Positions 37,870-46,882 of a stretch of DNA of 64,000 nt are shown one piece after another (within the stretch, counting starts at the first letter, position 1; each line of letters starts with the position of its first letter). The stretch spans positions 50,001-114,000 of the forward strand of contig CAJNDS010000340.1 of the NCBI GenBank assembly GCA_905221605.1. Reading direction: 5' to 3'. The notes beneath the pieces were generated by a model that saw nothing but the letters and a program-made list of their open reading frames with translations, was not told the origin of the DNA and did not search any database. Origin of the DNA: Symbiodinium natans. Taxonomy: Eukaryota > Sar > Dinophyceae > Suessiales > Symbiodiniaceae. The translations under genes and the position numbers were made by a program.

Positions 37870-38340
37870 TGCACCTCCCTCCATTAGAAACCCTATCATC
37901 TATGGTTCGCATAGGGGGGCTGAACACATATGGCAGCCTCTTCGAGGGCGGAATCTGTCGGTCCCTAGCAGCCCAAGATGGAGGAAGAGTCGGCTTACCC
38001 GACGCTGCTCCATGGGAGGGTTTAGGGTTCAGGGTTTAGGGTTTAGGGTTTAGCGTTTAGGGTTTAGGGTTTAGGGTTTTAGGGCCCTAAGCCTAAGGGA
38101 TCACAGAGTCCACATGTGCAGCGAGTGTTCTGCCGGCAGAGCGGAAAGTAACGCCGCAAACGCATAGAGCCGGATAAATGGTCTGATGGCTGGGCGGATC
38201 TGTGGAAGGAGCAACGGCTGTGAGCCCGAACACCAACAATATGTTTTCTTAGTTCAGGTTTGCGTGGGGGGGGGGGGGGGGGGGTTTAGGGTTTAGGGTT
38301 CAGGGTTTGGGCATCTTGGTTTACAGTTTAGTTTCGGGTT
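37870..38340. repeat. dispersed duplicated segment, copy 2
   Basis: Shares ordered blocks with 14,970-15,260 (ATCTATGGTTCGCATAGG, GGATCACAGAGTCCACATG, TTCTTAGTTCAGGTTTGCG) but has a TTTAGGG tract (38,022-38,088) and about 120 further bases between blocks. Confidence 0.65.
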
Positions 38341-38444
38341 GAGGTGCTTTTTTAAGTTGAGTTGGGGAGGGGCGCAGAGGGCTGGGGAATACGCGGAGGG
38401 CAGGGCGGGGCGGACAGGGGCGGAGATCCTAGATTGAAAAAGGT

Positions 38445-38604
38445 GTCTATATTCCTGTTGAGCAACCTCTCATGTGAAGTCCCTTACCTGGGTTTTCGAG
38501 TACTATACTGGAATACTTTTGTGTTTCTGGATAGCTACTTATATTATCTGAAGAAGTATAACATACCTTTTTCCAGGGTCTACCCCGAAGTAGGGTTACC
38601 CTAA
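38445..38604 (+). CDS. candidate terminal exon, membrane-like
   Basis: The frame reads KKVSIFLLSNLSCEVPYLGF and VLYWNTFVFLDSYLYYLKKY and ends TAG (38,602-38,604). AT-richer than its surroundings. Confidence 0.33.
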
Positions 38605-38646
38605 ACCCTAAACCCTAAACCCTAAAACCTAAAACCCTAAACCCTC

Positions 38647-38726
38647 TCATGATGTGTCCGAGGTGAAGGACATGATTTGCTGCGCCCTTAGCTTCCAGCC
38701 CCAAGCCCTAAATAGCCCCAAGTAGG
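38647..38726 (+). CDS. candidate exon
   Basis: DVSEVKDMICCALSFQPQAL runs directly out of a CCCTAAA tract and into TTTAGGG repeat. No AG acceptor is visible, so it may be a gene fragment. Confidence 0.33.
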
Positions 38727-39131
38727 GTTTAGGGTTTAGGGTTTAGGGTCTAGGGTTTAGGGTTTAGGGTTTAGGGTTCAGCGTTTAGGGTTTAGGGTTT
38801 AGGACCCTAAGCCCGAAGCCCTAAACCCGAAGCCCTAAACTCAACCGGCAGCCTAAAAACGCCTCAAAGATCGAGAAACTCTGAGTTTAGGGTTCATTGG
38901 GGTTCTAGCAGAAGCCCTACCTAGAACCTCTTGCACCTGTCTTAGTTAAATGCTTTCAGCCGTGCTATCCGGGTCTCGATGCCTAAACCCTAAACGTTAC
39001 GGGCGACCCCTGGCTTGGCAGAGTCGAGCATGGGGAGGGCCGGCTAAGGTCTGTAGGGGGCTTGGTTTTAGGGTTGCAGTTTCATTTATTCCGGGTTCAA
39101 GGTCCACCCGAGGCATTGATTCTAAGCACTG

Positions 39132-39245
39132 ACCCTAAGGGTTCATGTGCCTCATGATTATCTGCTTGGGCCCCAAAGTCCCTATATAGGAAGCACGTTA
39201 AGGCCCAAGTTTTCCCCCCATTTTAGGTACATGGACCCTGAGGGC
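39132..39245. mobile_element. family C element, complete
   Basis: ACCCTAAGGGTTCATGTGCC and the inverse GGTACATGGACCCTGAGGG, with TTGGGCCCC and its inverse inside. Confidence 0.7.
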
Positions 39246-39321
39246 GCCATCCGAAGCTTCGGGGCACGAAATCCTGGATTCCGGGTTTGGAGTTAGAAAT
39301 CAACACATGTTTTTTTTTCAG

Positions 39322-39419
39322 GAGCTGCAACTGAACCTACCGTGAATCATGATCCTCCCTGGCGGTTTCCCAATTCCCAAAGTGGGGGTGCATATGTTGG
39401 CGGTTCTTATACGGAATAA
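39322..39419 (+). CDS. candidate terminal exon
   Basis: After a textbook acceptor (TTTTTTTTCAG|) the frame reads AATEPTVNHDPPWRFPNSQS and GGAYVGGSYTE to TAA (39,417-39,419). A donor before the stop (GGCG|GTTCTT) is possible. Confidence 0.48.
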
Positions 39420-39496
39420 AATCTTTTGGGGGTGTATTGGGGGGGGAGGGGGTATCCCTACTTGGGGAAGTGCACCATTTGTCCTTCTTGTCTGAG

Positions 39497-39609
39497 CTGC
39501 CCTCTTGGGCCTTCTGTTTGGGGCATCCTGGCAAGCATACCCCATGGAGCTCTCCCTGAGCTGCTTACTTCCGGCCCGAGTCCTGAATCCCCGTCCTCAG
39601 ACCCCATAG
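39497..39609 (+). CDS. candidate terminal exon
   Basis: After TCCTTCTTGTCTGAG| 36 codons begin ALLGLLFGASWQAYPMELSL and end at TAG (39,607-39,609), with GC-rich third positions. Telomeric repeat starts one base after the stop. Confidence 0.45.
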
Positions 39610-39697
39610 GGTTTAGGGTTTAGGGTTTAGGGTTTAGGGTTTACGGACCCTAATCCCTAAACCCTAAACCCTCAGTTGGCCAAGGCCATTGTGCCAG

Positions 39698-39776
39698 CTA
39701 CCTGGGAGAGTCGGACGTTGCACACCTTTTCGATAGCCTGAACATGAAGTCACCGCCTCAGCACCAAGCCTCCTAG
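39698..39776 (+). CDS. candidate terminal exon
   Basis: After ATTGTGCCAG| the frame reads YLGESDVAHLFDSLNMKSPP to TAG (39,774-39,776). An overlapping frame (LAKAIVPATWESRTLHTFSI) is also open. Confidence 0.4.
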
Positions 39777-39882
39777 AGATGAAGCTATAATTATCCCGAA
39801 TCTCCAGACCCTAACCCCTAAACCCTAAACCCTAAACCCTAAACCCTAAACCCTAAACCCTAAACCCTAAACCCATCATCAG

Positions 39883-39921
39883 ACCGGCTCCTTGGCACAG
39901 GGCCTAGGAATCATTAGCCTC
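39883..39921 (+). CDS. candidate exon ending at a family B word
   Basis: After CATCATCAG| the frame reads TGSLAQGLGIISL and ends where CTAGGACCCACAAGTGAGCC (a family B left end containing GTGAGC) begins. Confidence 0.4.
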
Positions 39922-40123
39922 TAGGACCCACAAGTGAGCCCGTAGTTCCTCTGGTTATACATGGGGCCCCAGTTACCTTGGGGTTTCAAGGCCCATCCTA
40001 GCCCTGTGTTTGGGTAGGTTTAGGGTTTAGGGTTTAGGGTTCAGGGTTAGGGTTTAGGGTTAGGGTTTAGGGTTTAGGGTTTAGGGTTTAGAGGGTTTTG
40101 GGTTTTGGGTTTTGGGTTTCAAG

Positions 40124-40195
40124 GCTGACCCATCATTGATGGAGCGCCTTGCTGGTAGTACAGCCAGAAACTACCGAGAGCGACAAAGGTTGTAG
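40124..40195 (+). CDS. candidate terminal exon
   Basis: After GTTTCAAG| the frame reads ADPSLMERLAGSTARNYRER and stops at TAG (40,193-40,195); CAAAG|GTTG just before it is an alternative donor. Confidence 0.42.
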   Translation, partial: ADPSLMERLAGSTARNYRERQRL

Positions 40196-40448
40196 TACAG
40201 ACCTGCATAGGTTCGCAACCAGGGAAACCCAAATCCCTAAACCCTAAACCGTCCTGAATGTTACTTTGTTTGAATCTCCCCTTCCGACACCTCACACAAC
40301 CAACCCCCTTCCCTGTCCTCGGCCCTAAAGAAGCTGCAAGCCTTCTCTGCAACCAGCCTTTTAAGAGCTCTACATTCTACCCCACCCCCCACTTCGAGTT
40401 TTGCAAGAAGCCCTCAACCCTAAACCCCAAACCCTAAACCCTGCCCAG

Positions 40449-40507
40449 GTTGGGCATGTCTCCTGATGCCTGCCAGCGTTTCCGAAAGCTGGCGTCCCAA
40501 CTACCAG
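40449..40507 (+). CDS. candidate exon
   Basis: Framed by CTGCCCAG| and CCAG|GTTGAT. It reads LGMSPDACQRFRKLASQLP. Confidence 0.45.
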
Positions 40508-40660
40508 GTTGATCTTGCATCGCGGGAATAGGGTTTAGGTTTAGGGTTAAGGGTTACGGGTTTCGGGTTTAGGGTCTTGGGTTTAGGGTTTAGGGTTCAT
40601 GTAAGGTTTGGGGTTTAGGGTTTGGGGGTTAGGGGTTAGGGTTAACTTAGTTTTGCCTAT

Positions 40661-40879
40661 ATGACACGGGGTCTCGTGGCGAGCGTCTTTAGGGATTATA
40701 AATATTGGCGAGTGCATGGTTGGTGTCCTACTTCTATAACCCTGAATCCCAAACAGCTCGAAACCCTCACCAAGTGGCTGACCTTCAGGAGGGTTGCTGC
40801 TAGTTACAGCTCGTGGGTTTTACCGGGACATTTGGTCACCGGGTGCATGTGTAGTAAAGTCCACAAGACTCCGCATTAG
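40661..40879 (+). CDS. small open reading frame, 72 codons
   Basis: ATG at 40,661, TAG at 40,877-40,879. It begins MTRGLVASVFRDYKYWRVHG and has an aromatic, basic composition. The codon TTTAGG within SVFRD is a single telomeric word. It may be an exon rather than a complete gene. Product not recognised. Confidence 0.38.
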   Translation: MTRGLVASVFRDYKYWRVHGWCPTSITLNPKQLETLTKWLTFRRVAASYSSWVLPGHLVTGCMCSKVHKTPH

Positions 40880-41109
40880 GGTGCAGGGTTTGGAGTTTGG
40901 GTTGAGGGTTTAGGGTTTAGGGCGAGGTTTGGGGTGCAGGGTTTTCACAGTTCCTTTGGAGCCATGTACACCTCAAAACCCTAAACCGCACACACCAAAC
41001 CCTAAACCCCAAAACATAATAATGCCTCCTCAAACATGCGAAATCTATCAAGACTTATTGCGCCCCAGGACCCAGAGGGGGCCCTTACTCCCCTAAACCC
41101 TAAACCCTA

Positions 41110-41220
41110 AACCCCTATATTATTTTTATACATATTTATTCTGATATTTGTTCGTCTTAATAAAATAGGATCATCCTTTTGTCTATTGATTTATACAGAT
41201 ACTGTTTAAAGTTTACTCAA
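41110..41220. other. AT-rich island
   Basis: About 110 bp with clearly lower GC (ATATTATTTTTATACAT, TTAATAAAATAGG), between a CCCTAAA tract and a family B relic. No exon. Confidence 0.6.
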
Positions 41221-41584
41221 ACTGCATGTCGGGCTCCCTCCTCAACCCCTTCAAGCAAAAAAGGGTACCCGGTTTATTTAGGGTTTAGGGTTTGGGATTT
41301 ATTCTCAACTGTGGGATCTCGGTGGTCAGTTCCCAAAATGATGGTTCCGTTTTGAGTACCCTAATGAAATGATAGGGGCCGCCATAGAATAGGGACCCCC
41401 CGAAAAGGGACCATCTTTTAGCCGAGTGACCAGGTGAATTCGGTGAGTGTAAGACTAGATGTGTTACTGGGGTTTAGTACGATCGGCAACGGCACATGAA
41501 AGTTTGGACGTTTGTTTTCCAATCGATTCCGACGCCAATTTGAACAGGCTTGAAATTCTGAATGCTTGAATCGTGTGTTTCGGC

Positions 41585-41655
41585 ATGGCCCAGACACTAG
41601 AGCTGAGCCGACCGCCGGACACGCCGCTGCCCCAGGGGGCCCATATACTTACTTA
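41585..41655 (+). CDS. candidate first exon
   Basis: ATG in good context (GGCATGG) starts MAQTLELSRPPDTPLPQGAH. It runs into a family A-like word (ACTTAAGAACCC). Confidence 0.33.
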
Positions 41656-41740
41656 AGAACCCTGCTTCACACATACTTCATGTACTCCTCCTACTGTCAC
41701 GATGGGCTGTTAGACCTCTAAACCCTAAACCCTCAAGCCT

Positions 41741-41886
41741 AAACCCTAAACCCTAAAAACGAAAACCCTAAACCCTAAACCCTAAACCCTAAACCCTAAA
41801 CCCTAAACCCTAAACCCTAAACCCTAAACCCTAAACCCTAAACCCTAAACCCTAAACCCTAAACCCTAAACCCTAAACCCTAAACC
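41741..41886. repeat. interstitial CCCTAAA tract
   Basis: About twenty units. Confidence 0.97.
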
Positions 41887-41914
41887 TACATACCTCTACG
41901 TACTCCACCTGTAG

Positions 41915-42022
41915 CTGCATATGGGCTCTTTGCGAGCGTCACCGGTCCCTTTGAGAGCGGCTGCGCGAGCGCTGCCAGGCCCAAAGACCACTCAAAACCC
42001 CGTAATTCCTCTGGTCTTCTAG
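41915..42022 (+). CDS. candidate terminal exon
   Basis: After CCACCTGTAG| 35 codons begin LHMGSLRASPVPLRAAARAL and end at TAG (42,020-42,022). TTTAGGG repeat follows. Confidence 0.48.
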   Translation: MHMGSLRASPVPLRAAARALPGPKTTQNPVIPLVF

Positions 42023-42193
42023 GGCTAGGGTTTAGGGTTTAGGATTTAGGGTTTAGGGTTTAGGATTCAGGGTTTAGGCTTTAAGGTTGAGGGTTCAGGG
42101 TTGAGGGTTGAGGGTTGAGGGTTGAGGGTGTAGGGTTCAAATCCCAAGCCACCCCCCCAAGCCCCAAACGGCCAAAGCCTCGCGGTGTCGCAG

Positions 42194-42261
42194 CACCACG
42201 CATCCTCGGCACAGTATCGCGCGTGGCAGCCTGTACACCTGCAGGGGAGGCCTTGAGTCAG
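42194..42261 (+). CDS. candidate exon
   Basis: After GGTGTCGCAG| the frame reads PRILGTVSRVAACTPAGEAL with good codon bias. It runs into a TTTAGGG tract at 42,262. Confidence 0.42.
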
Positions 42262-42378
42262 CTTAGGGTTTAGGGTTTAGGGTTTAGGGTTTAGGGTTTA
42301 GGGTTTAGGGTTTAGGGGCTTAAGGACTGTGGCGTCCGGGTTTAGAGGTTGGAGGTGGCAATACCCCTTAAGTGCCCA

Positions 42379-42444
42379 ATGTACGATAGTCCTTGTGTCG
42401 CCTACTTTGGGAAATGCCCCAACGTTTTTTGTCACATTTGCTCA
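42379..42444 (+). CDS. candidate exon, cysteine motif
   Basis: From an ATG the frame reads MYDSPCVAYFGKCPNVFCHI then CS. The spacing of Cys and His (C-x6-C-x4-C-H-x-C) recalls a zinc-binding segment, without matching a family I can name. Confidence 0.35.
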
Positions 42445-42504
42445 AGTTTGTGTTTTTTGAACCCTAAACCCTAAACCCTAAACCCGAAACCTTAAACCTA
42501 AACC

Positions 42505-42777
42505 CTAAACCGACAGCTGATGGGCAGCTGAGGGCTTGTCTTTGTTGGTTAGGCGTTCTTTTTTGCAATGCCCCGAAGTGTCAGGCGTGGTGGGTTCAGG
42601 TACGTAGTTCAGGTTGTGATTCAGGGACCACGTTCCGTAATAGTGGCTATAGTTGTGGGTGTAGTGTAGGCTCTTCGTGTTTTGGCCTCGCCGTAAGGGG
42701 TCAGGCAAGGTTACCAGTTTGTGCGACCACTCTTCCAGTCTACGGCCGCTACTTAGATGGAGCTTGCCACGACCCAC
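42505..42777 (-). CDS. open frame on the minus strand
   Basis: Ninety codons without ATG; the middle reads SLHYTHNYSHYYGTWSLNHN and codon use is ordinary. On the minus strand it starts after CACCTCTCCAG|, a good acceptor. It is the only minus-strand frame with these properties; it could be a transferred fragment or a shadow. Confidence 0.3.
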   Translation of the reverse strand: MGRGKLHLSSGRRLEEWSHKLVTLPDPLRRGQNTKSLHYTHNYSHYYGTWSLNHNLNYVPEPTTPDTSGHCKKERLTNKDKPSAAHQLSV

Positions 42778-42867
42778 TGGAGAGGTGGACGTGGGACCCT
42801 TGTCTCCGTTTGTTCCCAGCCGCTTCTCACCACGATATAGCTGCGAGCAGTTGACAGGCTCAGTGCT

Positions 42868-42892
42868 CTAAAGAGTCCTTCTTTTCGAGGAC
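42868..42892. other. perfect 8-bp stem-loop
   Basis: AGAGTCCT and AGGACTCT around TCTTTTCG, ten bases before the acceptor of the exon at 42,903. It could fold in the RNA. Confidence 0.5.
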
Positions 42893-42902
42893 TCTATTTC
42901 AG

Positions 42903-43307
42903 AGTACTGGCCTCATGATGCAGGTCATGCATCACAGACTGGATGCCGGTATCAATACAGGTGGCCATTCGTGCTTTGGCACCCTGAAGTCTAAACCCAA
43001 ACCTTACCACAACCTCGACATCGTGTGCTAGCGGCTTCCTTTTCAAAAGCACTTGGTATACCAGCGAGTCTGAGGTTCAGTTCCTTGGTAGCCCAGTGGT
43101 ACCCTTGTCCCGCTTTTGGTTCAAGGTTCCCTTATGCAAAGCAACCCACCCCAAAACAGGGTGCCCTTATCATAATGTGGTTTTTGGGCTACCCAGGTTC
43201 TTGCGTGTTCACTGAGTCTTAGGGACCCCAAAACCGATAGCCAACGCGAGGGGTTCTCAGCTCGGCAAGCCGGCCTTGGCTGGGCCTGTTCCTTGGGGAT
43301 CAAATGA
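42903..43307 (+). CDS. three-exon chain interrupted by a family B introner
   Basis: Exons 42,903-42,948 (CTATTTCAG| to CCG|GTATCA; STGLMMQVMHHRLDA), 43,032-43,087 (GTGCTAG| to TTG|GTAGCC; ASFSKALGIPASLRFSSL) and 43,197-43,307 (CTACCCAG|; VLACSLSLRDPKTDSQREGF, then SARQAGLGWACSLGIK and TGA) join in phase at both junctions. The second intron (43,088-43,196, 109 bp) is a complete family B element whose GT and AG lie in its inverted ends. The stop lies inside the family O element at 43,291; if O is also an intron, the frame may instead continue as SNPETAKSPTQMRKTKETPL. Product not recognised. Confidence 0.55.
43088..43196 (+). mobile_element. family B element acting as an intron
   Basis: GTAGCCCAGTGGTACCC at the left and TTTTTGGGCTACCCAG at the right; inverted core GGTAGCCCA/TGGGCTACC. 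TTCCTTG before and GTTCTTG after resemble a target duplication. Confidence 0.7.
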
Positions 43308-43402
43308 ACCCTAAAAGGGTTTATGGCTCATTTTACCTTAATGGGTATTAGAAAAGTATCGGGTATATGACCCCAATTTTAGGGTTCATGTGGTCCCCAA
43401 GG
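43291..43402. mobile_element. family O element, uninterrupted copy
   Basis: CCTTGGGGATCAAATGAACC with CTAAAA and the inverse TTTTAGGGTTCATGTGGTCC with CCAAGG: 26-bp inverted ends enclosing about 60 bp. The copy at 58,083 carries a telomeric insertion. Confidence 0.8.
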
Positions 43403-43458
43403 TCAAATCCCGAAACTGCGAAGAGCCCCACACAAATGAGGAAAACCAAGGAAACGCC

Positions 43459-43512
43459 TCTCGCTCTCTTGCTCTCTCGCTCTCTCTCCCTCTCTCTCTC
43501 CCTCCCTCTCTC
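43459..43512. repeat. (TC)n tract
   Basis: CTCTCGCTCTCTCTC-type repeats; the surrounding + frame stays open across it. Confidence 0.9.
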
Positions 43513-43690
43513 CTTCGTGCGACGTTCTTTGCTGGCTGGGTCCTGGTGGCCTTTCATTTTAGCCTTCCCATGGCGCCAAACCCCCCACGAACCGAACCCC
43601 AAACCCCAGGGTTGAGGCCTGGGGTTTAGGGTTTAGGATTTAGGGGGATTTCACGGGCATCTCTTGACCTCCACAAAAAAAACCCTGCAG

Positions 43691-43766
43691 TTTAGGGACC
43701 CTCATGGTCCTGAGTTCACGCGGCGCAGGCTCCAGGTCCTCCACGGAAAAGGCTTCCTTAATTTCC
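43691..43766 (+). CDS. candidate exon
   Basis: After AACCCTGCAG| the frame reads FRDPHGPEFTRRRLQVLHGK and GFLNFP, then enters CCCTAAA-like repeat. Confidence 0.4.
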
Positions 43767-43934
43767 CCCACCCTAAACCCAAAACGCTAAACCCTAAACC
43801 CAAACCCCAAACCCAACCCCCCCACGGACCCGGTGACAGTCCCTGTGAGGACGAGACCCTTTAGCATAATTAGGAACTGTGCCTTCCTTATTTACCATAG
43901 TAAACCCTAAACCCTATAAACCCTATTCCGACAG

Positions 43935-43997
43935 CTTCTGCTTGGTAGAGCCAAAACCACAGAAGCTACGATGCCGTGCTCCAGTCTATTTGATTAG
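43935..43997 (+). CDS. candidate terminal exon
   Basis: After TATTCCGACAG| the frame reads LLLGRAKTTEATMPCSSLFD to TAG (43,995-43,997). Confidence 0.4.
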   Translation, partial: LLLGRAKTTEATMPCSSLFD

Positions 43998-44128
43998 GCG
44001 GCTGTCTCCGAGGCAGGGTGGATGCTTCTTCCCCACAGTCCCAAAAAACTTTGTCGGGTTCGTTTAAAACTAAAGTAAATGCCTGTAAAGAAGGGGCTTT
44101 AGAGCCTCAGCGTCGAGCTCACTGACAG

Positions 44129-44191
44129 TGTCCCGTGGAGAATTTGGGACAGACTAAAGGCCGTAAACCAAACCTCTTGACCAAGCCCTAA
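44129..44191 (+). CDS. candidate terminal exon
   Basis: After TCACTGACAG| the frame reads CPVENLGQTKGRKPNLLTKP and stops at the TAA of the first CCCTAAA word (44,189-44,191), so the telomeric word supplies the stop codon. Confidence 0.38.
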   Translation, partial: CPVENLGQTKGRKPNLLTKP

Positions 44192-44288
44192 ACCCTAAAC
44201 CCTAAACCCTAGACCCTAAAGCCCTAAGCCCTAAGCCTCCTTAACAAAACCTTTAAAACCCTGTTGCATTCCTGGGTTTGCATCGCAG

Positions 44289-44507
44289 CTAGTTTTGGGT
44301 CTGGGCTTAGGCGATCTCGGCATTGGCTTCCGAGAGGGAGGTCCAGCGAAGAGGAAGTTTCGGGATGCTTGTGCTGCAGCAAGGGTTTAGGGTTTAGGAT
44401 TTAGGGTTTAGGGTTTAGGGTTTAGGGTTTGGGGTATCGGGTGTAGGGTTTAGGGTTTAGGGTTTAGGGTTGTTATGCAGGCCGCGGCCTGTTTCGACAG
44501 CCGCCGC
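44289..44507 (+). CDS. two-exon chain with a telomeric intron
   Basis: Exon 44,289-44,384 (GCATCGCAG|; LVLGLGLGDLGIGFREGGPA, then KRKFRDACAAAR) ends at AAGG|GTTTAGGG. Exon 44,481-44,507 (GTTATGCAG|; AAACFDSRR) ends at a consensus GTGAGTG. Both are whole codons, so the phase is kept. The 96-bp intron is TTTAGGG repeat apart from its last dozen bases. Product not recognised. Confidence 0.55.
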
Positions 44508-44761
44508 GTGAGTGTAAGGCTTGGTATTTCATGTTGGTTTCTCATTTTCTCCCTTTATGAAGTGCTAATGGCTTAGGAAGCCTGAAAGCAATTAAGAACA
44601 GTCTTCCTAACAAAGGGTATTTTAGCGACTATCTCACCCTTTTTACATCCGAGACCCCAACAGTTCAGGTGCTTTTTGGCTTCAGGCCCCTACATGACAT
44701 GGGTTTATAGGGTTTAGGATTTAGGGTTTCGGGCTTAGGCTTGTATCCCTTGGGCAAGCAG

Positions 44762-44838
44762 CAACGTTCTCCTGTCGGAAGGCAGGCAAGCAAAGACTTT
44801 TGGCAATGGCACTTATTTGGCTCGGCTTAGGAACTTAG
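44762..44838 (+). CDS. candidate terminal exon
   Basis: After GGGCAAGCAG| the frame reads TFSCRKAGKQRLLAMALIWL to TAG (44,836-44,838). GGCAG|GCAAGC inside is an alternative GC donor. Confidence 0.35.
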
Positions 44839-44879
44839 GGTTGGGGACTCCTGTTATGTGCGTTTAACTTAGTCGTCCC

Positions 44880-45360
44880 CAACCCCTACACCCCAAATCG
44901 ATGACCGTAAACCCCACACAGCAGCAGACCCAATCCCTAAGCCCGACCTCCGATACCCCAAAATCCTAAACCCTAAGCCCGAGTCCCCAAACAAAACCCT
45001 ATCTACAACTCCTCAACCCCGGAAAAAGCAACGTCTCGGAGCTATCTCACATCGCGACCGCCACGCTCCGCACCTGACTTTCCGGCCCCACCATCCTTGC
45101 AAGACACCTCTGCTGCTTCTTCTTCTTCTTGGTATAGTTGAAATACTAGGTATCGATTTGGGATATTTTTTAATTTCCCTTATTGTTTAATATGGAGCGC
45201 TAATCATAAACAATTTTGGGACTGTTGAAATAGACACCTAGAGTAGAAGTAGCCCGGCGTTAAAGCAAAAAGGGTTTACGTACTCTTTTCACTCCTAGCT
45301 TGCCGGACATATTATGTAATGATTAGGTAAACCTATCGCTGGACCTTTGAATCTGGTTCA
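44880..45360. other. no supported gene
   Basis: C-rich telomere derivatives to 45,020, a CTT tract near 45,120, then AT-richer sequence with an inverted pair near TTGAAATA...TAGGTATC and GTTGAAATAGACACCTA. No exon with both signals. Confidence 0.4.
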
Positions 45361-45548
45361 CAGAACATGTACAGGACTGTAGGGTTTAGGGTCGAGTATA
45401 ACTCCCTGCTATTCAGAGGGATATGTAGCGCACGGCAGCGCACACCGCACGACTTAAGCACAAGTAGGATGAGGACTTATGAACCTTGCTCCCGAAAGGT
45501 TTTGCTTCAGAGTTTAGGGTTGGCACGTGTTTTTGAGGGTGGCTATGT

Positions 45549-45700
45549 GTGACCCTGAACCCTAAACCCTAAACCCTAAACCCTAAACCCTAAACCCTAA
45601 ACCCTAAACCCTAAACCCTAAACCCTAAACCCTAAACCCTAAACCCTAAACCTAAACCCTAAACCCTAAACCTAATTCGGAAACCCTAAACCCTAACCCT
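45549..45700. repeat. interstitial CCCTAAA tract
   Basis: About nineteen units, then short variants (CCTAATTC). Confidence 0.97.
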
Positions 45701-45727
45701 AATTCCTAATCTTTGAACAACCCGAAG

Positions 45728-46019
45728 GCACAACTTCCACCGCCTGTTCGCCAACATAGAGAGACAGCCTAGAAAGCTGTCTGCTCCTAACACAGCCCTT
45801 GAGCGCAGCAAACTACAGGTTTAGGGTTAGGGTTTAGGGTTAGGGTTTAGGTTTAGGGTTTAGGGTTTGAAGACCCTTCATCCTTGTGGCCTCAACCCTA
45901 TGGGCTTTCAGTCTGTCGGTGTGTGTTCCACATCACGCCAGCAGGATGTGAACAGGGGGGCCGGAATCAGCCAGGTGGATCGGGTGGCCTTCAAAACGTC
46001 TACACTCCCAAGCTCGTAG
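45728..46019 (+). CDS. two-exon chain with a telomeric intron and stop
   Basis: Exon 45,728-45,818 (CCCGAAG|; HNFHRLFANIERQPRKLSAP, then NTALERSKLQ) ends CTACAG|GTTTAGGG. Exon 45,912-46,019 (GGGCTTTCAG|; SVGVCSTSRQQDVNRGAGIS, then QVDRVAFKTSTLPSS) ends TAG (46,017-46,019). The junction is in phase. The 93-bp intron starts with about 50 bp of TTTAGGG repeat and ends in an ordinary pyrimidine tract. Product not recognised. Confidence 0.58.
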
Positions 46020-46099
46020 GCTTTACCCAAAGGCCTTTTTGGTTTAGGGTTTAGGGCTTATATAGGGTTTAGGGTTTCGGGTTTAGGGTGGGATACTAG

Positions 46100-46226
46100 A
46101 ATTCCCTGTGTCAAACCCAAAAAGGAACTACATTGGAGCCTGCAGGTAGGCATGCAGTCGACTTTGGCATGTTTCGTGGCAGAGCGCGTGAAAGGTTTGC
46201 TTCCGGGTTCATACGTGTCTGTAGGG
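46100..46226 (+). CDS. candidate exon, 42 codons
   Basis: Framed by GGATACTAG| and GG|GTGAGT. One frame reads NSLCQTQKGTTLEPAGRHAV and DFGMFRGRARERFASGFIRV. From an inner acceptor (GCATGCAG| at 46,157) another frame reads STLACFVAERVKGLLPGSYV. The donor is consensus. Confidence 0.45.
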
Positions 46227-46355
46227 GTGAGTATATTAGGGTTAAGGGTTTAGGGTGTAGGGTTTAGGGTTTAGGGTACATAGTCCCAAACTGTTGGGCC
46301 CAGTTCGTCTCTAAAGCGAAAGGACGGTGACAAAGAAGTCTTCATGTTTGCGCAG

Positions 46356-46397
46356 GGAGTGTACCTTTGCAAAGTGAGCCACCCGATTCTGTGGCGG
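46356..46397 (+). CDS. candidate exon
   Basis: 14 codons between TTTGCGCAG| and |GTAACT: GVYLCKVSHPILWR. In phase with the STLACF frame of the exon before. Confidence 0.42.
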
Positions 46398-46882
46398 GTA
46401 ACTCGTGCTGTGCCGCGACCCAGATCACAAAGACCAGAACCCCAACGCTACATCGGAAACCCCACACCCTGAACCCTAAACCAGCTTTATCATTCCTGAA
46501 TCCTAGAACGAGGGCTTAGGCGGCTGAGAACTCAGCTTGCCCGTTCAGGGTTTGAGTTTAGGGTTGGGCGGGGGAGATTTGGTACCTTGTATGCCCCCGG
46601 AATAATCCTTTCACCTAGTTGGAAGCAGGTACCTAGAATAGCCTGGTAGTTTCCGGCTCGCCCAGAAATTTGTAGGGTTAAGGGCTTTGAGGGAGATAAG
46701 AGTTGTTAGGTAATTAAGGTTTTGCTTGCAGCTTAAGTGTGTAGGTTTGACCTTTTGGAGGATTTATCGGGCGTAGGCTATTTGTTTCGGATGAAAAGAC
46801 CCTGTTCTTAGGGTTTCGGGGCTTTTCAGGGATTAGTACACGACTTCGCCTGTAAAGCTACCTGCCCTAATTCTCCCATCAG

